38,738 nucleotides of DNA from Paenibacillus sp. Soil787 (GTDB taxonomy: Bacteria > Bacillota > Bacilli > Paenibacillales > NBRC-103111): the NCBI RefSeq assembly GCF_001429545.1, contig NZ_LMSP01000001.1, forward strand, positions 376,450 to 415,187, given 5' to 3'. The notes beneath the pieces are model-generated. The model was not told the origin of the DNA, searched no databases, and saw only the letters and a list, made by a program, of their open reading frames with translations. The position numbers and the translations under genes were made by a program. Below, one piece after another: positions 33,457 through 38,738 of the stretch; positions within the stretch are counted from its first letter, which is position 1; every line of letters begins with the position of its first letter.

Positions 33457-33658
33457 GTAGAATATTTTGGAATTTTTTTCATTGATTAATGATTCTCAAA
33501 ATCTATTAACATCAAACAGCCTGGCATGAAATGGGGAAATGGAAGTTACCACGCCATCCCTATTAACCAAATGCGAGGTGTATTTTCTTTGTTTAAAGTT
33601 TGATTGGAATTCTAAATATGACAAATATTCCCTTTTGGGAGCTTTACCGTAAAATGGG

Positions 33659-33723
33659 AGTGGATATATTGCACATACAGGTAAAATTTATACACATACA
33701 TAAAACAACTTTTTATATATTCT
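33659..33723 (+). promoter_or_regulatory. Tandem 21-bp operator (site D) with -10 box
   Basis: Half-sites AGTGGATATATTGCACA (33659-33675) and GGTAAAATTTATACACA (33680-33696) have the same 21-bp period and four-base gap as sites A-C. A -10-like hexamer lies at the same distance (TATTCT 33718-33723) or two bases closer (TATATT 33716-33721). It would start a transcript with a leader of about 230 bases before the second large lyase. Confidence 0.6.
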
Positions 33724-33825
33724 ATGGTTATGTGGGGGTGAATGTTGGAAACTGAAAAAAATAAGGAACATCACGATTGTACTAAGTTGAGAGCTGTTAA
33801 TTGAACAGGTAAGTTATCTTCTAAG

Positions 33826-33900
33826 TCAGGAGGGGCTTAATTAAAGATTGGAAAACAGTTTAGGCAAGTCTTGCTAATGATAGTAGCTTTTGTTATTTGT
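33826..33900 (+). pseudogene. Decayed 5' end of a third lyase paralogue
   Basis: AGGAGGGG followed by codons reading KIGKQFRQVLLMIVAFVIC and a stop resembles the ribosome site and signal-peptide start of the first lyase (AGGAGG, then KIGKQTIVLL) and of the second (RIGKRVLLFL). The codon in the start position is TTA, so no normal initiation is possible, and the frame ends after about 20 codons. It looks like a remnant left by duplication or recombination just upstream of the second lyase. Confidence 0.4.
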
Positions 33901-33911
33901 TAACATTGAAT

Positions 33912-33925
33912 TGGAAGCGTTTACC
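33912..33925 (+). promoter_or_regulatory. cre-like box (catabolite repression)
   Basis: TGGAAGCGTTTACC matches the CcpA consensus at 12 of 14 positions, with the central CG intact. It lies about 36 bases before the second lyase start, in the transcribed leader, where CcpA would act as a roadblock. The first lyase has a comparable box. Confidence 0.5.
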
Positions 33926-33961
33926 TTAGTGAATTAAATTACCTTGATGGGGGAATTATAC

Positions 33962-36900
33962 ATGAGAATTGGAAAACGAGTGTTGCTTTTTTTAATGTCA
34001 ATGCTCCTCATGACTTCGACATTCCCGATGCTGGGCACAGTGTCAGCAGCGGCAAGGTCGCCTATTATCGTCGGCGGCGATATGACGAATCTTAATTTTA
34101 ATGCAACTCCCGGCCCAAATCCACCAAGTACATCTTTGGATAATGCTTTTTTGGGTGTGGTTAGTGGTTATACTTCGGGCAACAATTCGTATGGAAATGT
34201 AACTGACAACGGTTCCAATGTATTTTACATCGATTCCACCCCAACTACTGGGATAGCAACAACGATAAATACCTTTAAATCGTTTGCAGCTAAAACAAAC
34301 CGATTTGGTATTGAATTTAAGGTGAAATTTAATAATACTACAACGAACAGAAGTCTCTCCGAGCTTAAAAGTTCTAATGGTGCTTTCACAACTCTGATTA
34401 AAACGAATAGTTCTGGACAATTCCTGGATTCGAAAGGAAATATAGTTGGTACATATGCAGCCGATCAGTGGTATGACGTCGTGTACGATGTTGATGTTCC
34501 CAACCATCAATACAGTGCCTGGGTCAACGGGGTATTGGTTGTAGACAATCTTGATGTGGGCACTTCTTTTTCTAATACAAATGGTATTGTGCAGCATAAA
34601 TTAATTCAAGATAAAGTAACATCAACTGGAAGAATGACGTTAGCCTTCTTTAAAGCAGGTACAGTTACCGACCCCAATAATGCAGTAACGCCGAGTATCG
34701 ACACGCAGCCTGCAGGTTCGACGGTGGGCCAAGGGGCCAGCAGCCCGATCCTAAGCATAGCAGCCAGTGTGAGTGACGGGGGAACGCTTAGTTACCAGTG
34801 GTACAACAATACGACGGGCAGCAATAGCGGCGGGACAGCGATAGGCGGAGCGACGAGCGCATCGTATGCTGCACCTACGGCGGCGGTTGGCACAACGTAT
34901 TACTATGTTATGGTGACGAATACGAACAACAATGCACCGGGAAATACGACAGCAACAGCAACAAGCAACGCAGTGGCGGTAACGGTAACTAAGCCTCCTG
35001 TTTTGATCAATGGAGATTTCACGAACGTCAACTTTAATGTAGACGTCCCAACATTTGCGAATGGAACGTACACGCTAGATAAGTATTTATTGGGCGCTGT
35101 TGCAAGAACAGCAGGAAGTAATTTGGCTGGACTCGATACCGATGCAGCCGGTTCCAAGTCGTTTTTATTAGAAGCAGATAGTGCTTCTGTCGGTTCTTTT
35201 AAAGCGGCTATTAATAAAACGGACCGGTTCGGAATTCAAACCCGGCTGCAATTCAACAATACGAATTCTTTAAGAAGTATCTTTGAGGTAAAGAGCATGA
35301 CTCCACCCTCAGGGACGGCTGCCTGGCCAACATTACTTGTTTTTGATCAGAATGGCAATATAAAAGACTCCAAAGGAAATGTGCTTGGCCCTTATGCAGC
35401 GAATCAATGGTATGACATCGTTATTGATCTCGACACGCCGGGTCATCGTTACAGTGCTTGGATTAACGGAGCACAGATGGTCGACAATCAGGATTTGGGC
35501 AATTGGGTAGGCGTATACCAAAACAAAATAACTCAAAATACAAATGCGAATAAGACAGCAAGTCAAACGAGGATTGCCTATTTGAAAGCGGGTTCAATCG
35601 TTCAGACGGTTCAAGATTTAATTATTCCTGATTTGACCGTGGATCTAGGAAAAGCAGCTGTGCTTTCCTATCAGACTGTTCCGAATCCCGCTTATGTCGA
35701 AAACGTAACGTGGACGTCTTCAGATCCGAATGTAGCTAAAATTATCGGCAATGGACTTCTTGCCATGCATACAGGCGTAGCCACGGTGACAGCAACGGAA
35801 CAGGCATCAGGTGTCAGCAAAACATTCAACGTTACGGTACAGCAACCGACACATTCGTGGAATTCACAGGCAATCAGTTCTAGTGATCTTGCCTTGGTTC
35901 TGACATCATCGTACCGACCAGAACTTTCGTATAATTACGACCAAATTATGACAACATTCCCTGATTTGGCGAATTATTCGGATATGGACGATACAAGTTT
36001 CATTCAGGCCGTACAATCAGCGTCCGCTGCGCTTCAAAATCCAGATCAGCATTCGAAATTTGAAAAATATGCAAGACTATTTGCTCAGCTTTATCAATTA
36101 ACTTCAGATCAAAAATATCAAAGAAAAGCGGCTCTCATTCTGTATTATCAAGCGTTAGATTATCCTCGTATTGTAGTGAATCACAATTACACGGATTTCT
36201 GGGGAGGGAATTATCAGTTTCCGCAAGATGCCGTTTACACGTATGGCAGCTTAATTAACTCTGATATTTGGGGTCAAATTGTTCCCGGCATCTCTGCTGC
36301 AGAAGTGAAGCAAACGATTGAAGGGTTCTGGCTAAGCCCAGATGCTTACGAATGTCTGCGACTCATCAATAGTATGGAGTTGAATAATATTACACCATAC
36401 GGGGGTCGATCTGCTGTTGTTACAGGCATGCTTCTGAACGACCCCGAGATGATCCGTGCCGTGATTAGTACTTATGACCAACTGTTTACAGGAAAATTTT
36501 ACTTCTCCGACGGGATGTGGAATGAAGAAACAACCGCATACGGAGATCAAGTGGCGGGCAATACTAATAGCACACTTGCGGCTTTAAAAGATTGGACAGA
36601 TCCACAAGGCTACGTAGATTCTAAATTGGGACTCAGCTTGAATCATACGGATCTCAGCTCCCGATGGCCGTTATTGAAACAAACCCAAAATTTCGGCAGC
36701 GTCCAAATGGTTTATCCTGATGGAACCCCGATTCCGATTAACGACACTTATGGAAAATTAGGAAGTCCACAGCCCCAACCGATTACCAGCGTTGGATTGA
36801 AGAATATCGAGTTGCCAGGTCTTGGTTATTATGGTTTATTCCAAGGCGATCAAACGGAAGCGACTCATGCTGGATTGTTGTTTCAGCCTACCGATCTTGG

Positions 36901-38738
36901 TTTCTCGGGTAGCCATACACACACCAACTTCTTGTCCCTCGATCTATGGGGAGCTGGCGTAGAAATGCTGCCATACACAGGCTACGTTCATCCGACTTAC
37001 GAAGATGGAAACCAAACCTTGCGTTATCCATCTATGCGTCCACTATGGAGAAATATGCCTTGGGTATGGAGACAAGATGGAGCAAATACAGTTTCCACCG
37101 GAGCTTGGGAAAAGCCTGCGCTATTAGCTTATGATCCAGGAACAGCAAATGGTCAACAAGTGCAGCTTGTAGAAGCTTCTGATCCAGGAGCTAACGATGC
37201 AGCCATGAAGCGCAGAATGGTCATGTTAGTCAATCTGGGAGGAAACCGTAACTATACGTTCGATTTAACCCGCTTGCAGGGCGGTCAGGCACATGAAATT
37301 TTCGAGCGTGGCCCAGAATTGGAGGGCATGGACGTTCAGATGCAAGGTATCCAGCTCGCGGCTACAGGCAAATCCAACTTGCAGAACTATTTAACAAGTA
37401 TCAACAGTACGACAGGCTTGCTTTCCGACATGAATCAACTGCTTAATCCACAAGCAGGGTCCGGAGATAACAGCTTCTCTTATACATGGACAGGGCAACA
37501 AACAGGATCCACTATTCATACGTTTATGAATGGGGTAAGCGGTTCAGATGTGTTCTTATCAAGTATTCCAAGAGAGAGAGCGGTAACAACCAAGGCGGAT
37601 GAGCCGAATGTTGTAGCGCCTCATCTTGTCAGAAGGAACATTGTATCCGATAGCAGTCAAATTACGCAGTTTGGCGCTGTGCATGAAATGTTCAGACAAG
37701 GTCAAACAGGCAAGATTACCAACGTCGAGTGGTTGAAACCGGCTGATAACGACCCAATGACGAACGTTGCCGTCGTGACAAGCGATAACTACGTGGATAT
37801 GATTTATACGAGCGGCGATACGACAGAGCGCACCTTTAAAGGCATTACCTTTGCCGGAAGCGTTGCCGTTGCTAGAATCGATGCGGCGACCGGCAAGCTT
37901 GTGTATTCCTATGTATACGGACCTGGCAAAGTGACGGAACAGAATGCAAGTGTAACTGGCTGCGATACGCAACAATTGGCGATCACGGCTGCGACAACAG
38001 CTTCCATCAATCCGGCGCTTGACCCGGTTGTAAGGGATAACACAATTACCGTTACTGGCCAAGTCTATAATAAAGATTTGTATACAGGAAAGTGGATTCA
38101 AATCCGATTCGGGGACGGGTCCGGATACGGAGCGAAAGTAAAAGACATGACTGAGATTGGCAATTCTACGGTTATAACCCTGGAGCAATACACTCCATTC
38201 AGTCTAACGGGTACAGGTGTGCAATTGTTGTTTAGTCCTAATGTGTCCATTCCAGGTAACGCTTATGCCGTGTTCAATCTTCCGACATTTAGCGTTATGA
38301 CGAATGCCGCCACACCGAGCAGCGCGGCGGCGGTTACGGTGAATGCAACTGCGCCGACCATTACGTTATCAGGCTCTGATTCTATAACAGTTTACGTGGG
38401 CTCGACTTACACAGATGCTGGGGCGACAGCTACTGACAATGTGGATGGCGATGTAACAAGCTCGATTGTAACAACCGGAACAGTTGACACATCCAAAGAG
38501 GGTACTTATTCAATTACGTACACTGTCCATGATCATGCTGGAAACACAGCAATCGCTACGAGAACGGTTCAAGTCATAAACGTCTATAAGTTTAGTGGAA
38601 TTTTAAAACCGATAAACTTGGATGGTTCAAGTGTTTTCCAACAAGGAAGCACAGTCCCAGTGAAATTCCAGCTAACGGACGCTTTAAATCAATACGTATC
38701 CAATTTAAGTGCATCAATAAAAGTCACATACTTGTCAG
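33962..38738 (+). CDS. Secreted multidomain heparinase II/III-family lyase (3' end off window)
   Basis: An open frame of 1592 codons to the window edge without a stop. Signal peptide (about 1-31), first LamG-like domain (about 35-240), Ig-like domain (about 243-340, LSYQWYNN), second LamG-like domain (about 345-545), BIG2-like domain (about 550-635), alpha/alpha toroid, heparinase II/III beta-sandwich with HTHTN (H985, H987) and FLSLDLWGAGVEML, then a DUF5011-like Ig repeat and a PxKF domain at the end. MWNEETTAY replaces the MWYEETTSY of the first lyase, so Y543 of that enzyme is N here while the later Tyr (Y860) is kept. Joined through the terminal 90-bp repeat to base 314, it would be 1666 residues. 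GATGGGGGA precedes ATG 33962. Confidence 0.85.
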   Translation, partial: MRIGKRVLLFLMSMLLMTSTFPMLGTVSAAARSPIIVGGDMTNLNFNATPGPNPPSTSLDNAFLGVVSGYTSGNNSYGNVTDNGSNVFYIDSTPTTGIATTINTFKSFAAKTNRFGIEFKVKFNNTTTNRSLSELKSSNGAFTTLIKTNSSGQFLDSKGNIVGTYAADQWYDVVYDVDVPNHQYSAWVNGVLVVDNLDVGTSFSNTNGIVQHKLIQDKVTSTGRMTLAFFKAGTVTDPNNAVTPSIDTQPAGSTVGQGASSPILSIAASVSDGGTLSYQWYNNTTGSNSGGTAIGGATSASYAAPTAAVGTTYYYVMVTNTNNNAPGNTTATATSNAVAVTVTKPPVLINGDFTNVNFNVDVPTFANGTYTLDKYLLGAVARTAGSNLAGLDTDAAGSKSFLLEADSASVGSFKAAINKTDRFGIQTRLQFNNTNSLRSIFEVKSMTPPSGTAAWPTLLVFDQNGNIKDSKGNVLGPYAANQWYDIVIDLDTPGHRYSAWINGAQMVDNQDLGNWVGVYQNKITQNTNANKTASQTRIAYLKAGSIVQTVQDLIIPDLTVDLGKAAVLSYQTVPNPAYVENVTWTSSDPNVAKIIGNGLLAMHTGVATVTATEQASGVSKTFNVTVQQPTHSWNSQAISSSDLALVLTSSYRPELSYNYDQIMTTFPDLANYSDMDDTSFIQAVQSASAALQNPDQHSKFEKYARLFAQLYQLTSDQKYQRKAALILYYQALDYPRIVVNHNYTDFWGGNYQFPQDAVYTYGSLINSDIWGQIVPGISAAEVKQTIEGFWLSPDAYECLRLINSMELNNITPYGGRSAVVTGMLLNDPEMIRAVISTYDQLFTGKFYFSDGMWNEETTAYGDQVAGNTNSTLAALKDWTDPQGYVDSKLGLSLNHTDLSSRWPLLKQTQNFGSVQMVYPDGTPIPINDTYGKLGSPQPQPITSVGLKNIELPGLGYYGLFQGDQTEATHAGLLFQPTDLGFSGSHTHTNFLSLDLWGAGVEMLPYTGYVHPTYEDGNQTLRYPSMRPLWRNMPWVWRQDGANTVSTGAWEKPALLAYDPGTANGQQVQLVEASDPGANDAAMKRRMVMLVNLGGNRNYTFDLTRLQGGQAHEIFERGPELEGMDVQMQGIQLAATGKSNLQNYLTSINSTTGLLSDMNQLLNPQAGSGDNSFSYTWTGQQTGSTIHTFMNGVSGSDVFLSSIPRERAVTTKADEPNVVAPHLVRRNIVSDSSQITQFGAVHEMFRQGQTGKITNVEWLKPADNDPMTNVAVVTSDNYVDMIYTSGDTTERTFKGITFAGSVAVARIDAATGKLVYSYVYGPGKVTEQNASVTGCDTQQLAITAATTASINPALDPVVRDNTITVTGQVYNKDLYTGKWIQIRFGDGSGYGAKVKDMTEIGNSTVITLEQYTPFSLTGTGVQLLFSPNVSIPGNAYAVFNLPTFSVMTNAATPSSAAAVTVNATAPTITLSGSDSITVYVGSTYTDAGATATDNVDGDVTSSIVTTGTVDTSKEGTYSITYTVHDHAGNTAIATRTVQVINVYKFSGILKPINLDGSSVFQQGSTVPVKFQLTDALNQYVSNLSASIKVTYLS
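38649..38738 (+). repeat. 90-bp terminal direct repeat (identical to 1-90)
   Basis: The last 90 bases of the window are identical to the first 90. Both encode the start of the same PxKF domain in the same frame. This is what an assembler leaves at the ends of a circular path, but it could also be a recently homogenised repeat between paralogous genes. Confidence 0.95.

Larger units (their letters stand above)
33457..33961 (+). other. 505-base non-coding region before the second large lyase
   Basis: AT-rich. It contains the tandem operator and promoter at 33659-33723, a decayed lyase-like 5' end at about 33826-33900, and a cre-like box at 33912. Two very short frames occur: 33526-33603 (no ribosome site) and 33742-33804 (20 residues, hydrophilic, preceded by GGGGGTGA). 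I do not recognise either and do not call them genes. No convincing terminator follows the kinase. Confidence 0.6.

Noticed and set aside
33526..33603. 25-codon frame after the orphan kinase
   Set aside because: No ribosome site and no recognised family.
33742..33804. 20-codon frame with a GGGGGTGA site in the leader of the second lyase, a possible leader peptide
   Set aside because: Too short and without similarity or an associated stem-loop; only the spacing to a ribosome-like sequence supports it.
1..38738. Plasmid or phage origin, considered because of the terminal direct repeat
   Set aside because: No replication, partition, mobilisation, integrase, capsid or lysis gene; all recognised genes fit a chromosomal glycan locus.

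Overview
The window looks like a stretch of a Paenibacillus-type chromosome (Bacillota, Paenibacillaceae). The evidence is the density of YesM/YesN-type two-component systems, LplA/LplB/LplC-type sugar importers, strong AGGAGG ribosome sites, very large modular secreted proteins with FIMAH and PxKF C-terminal domains, and CcpA-like cre boxes. All recognised genes lie on the + strand. I read the window as a polysaccharide-utilisation locus for an acidic, possibly sulfated, glycan. No tRNA, rRNA, CRISPR array, transposase, phage gene or replication gene was seen.

Layout: (1) 1-314, the last part of a PxKF-domain secreted protein, then a terminator. (2) 544-9476, response regulator, sensor kinase, lipoprotein solute-binding protein, two permeases and a DUF5054/GH38-like enzyme. 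(3) 9724-18733, a GH29-like protein, a five-bladed-propeller glycosidase-like protein, a second importer (two permeases and a binding protein), and a second kinase/regulator pair. (4) 18862-24139, a chondroitinase-ABC-like PL8 lyase without a signal peptide and a membrane-anchored AraC regulator. (5) 24392-28285, a large secreted heparinase II/III-family lyase. (6) 28612-32140, a third importer, followed by a decayed sulfatase remnant. (7) 32356-33456, a soluble orphan PAS histidine kinase with AT-rich codon use. (8) 33962-end, a second and larger heparinase II/III-family lyase that runs off the window.

Likely working model (inference): the secreted lyases cut the polymer outside the cell, the three importers bring in unsaturated or branched oligosaccharides using an ATPase encoded elsewhere, and the signal-less PL8, GH38-like, GH29-like and propeller enzymes finish degradation in the cytoplasm. 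Each importer is next to its own regulator. No GH88/GH105 unsaturated uronyl hydrolase, kduI/kduD or intact sulfatase is present here.

The most interesting unlabelled signals are regulatory. A tandem 21-bp-period operator recurs at four promoters (9585, 11912, 13820, 33659), with a -10-like hexamer at nearly the same distance in each, linking the distant second lyase to the middle operon. A different 21-bp tandem repeat lies at 3681-3720, and a 15-bp motif is shared by the first lyase and the third importer. The first 90 bases are identical to the last 90, and joining them extends the last gene in frame to the stop at 314 (1666 codons). The sequence is therefore either a closed 38,648-bp circle or assembly path, a tandem duplication, or two lyase genes with identical 3' ends.
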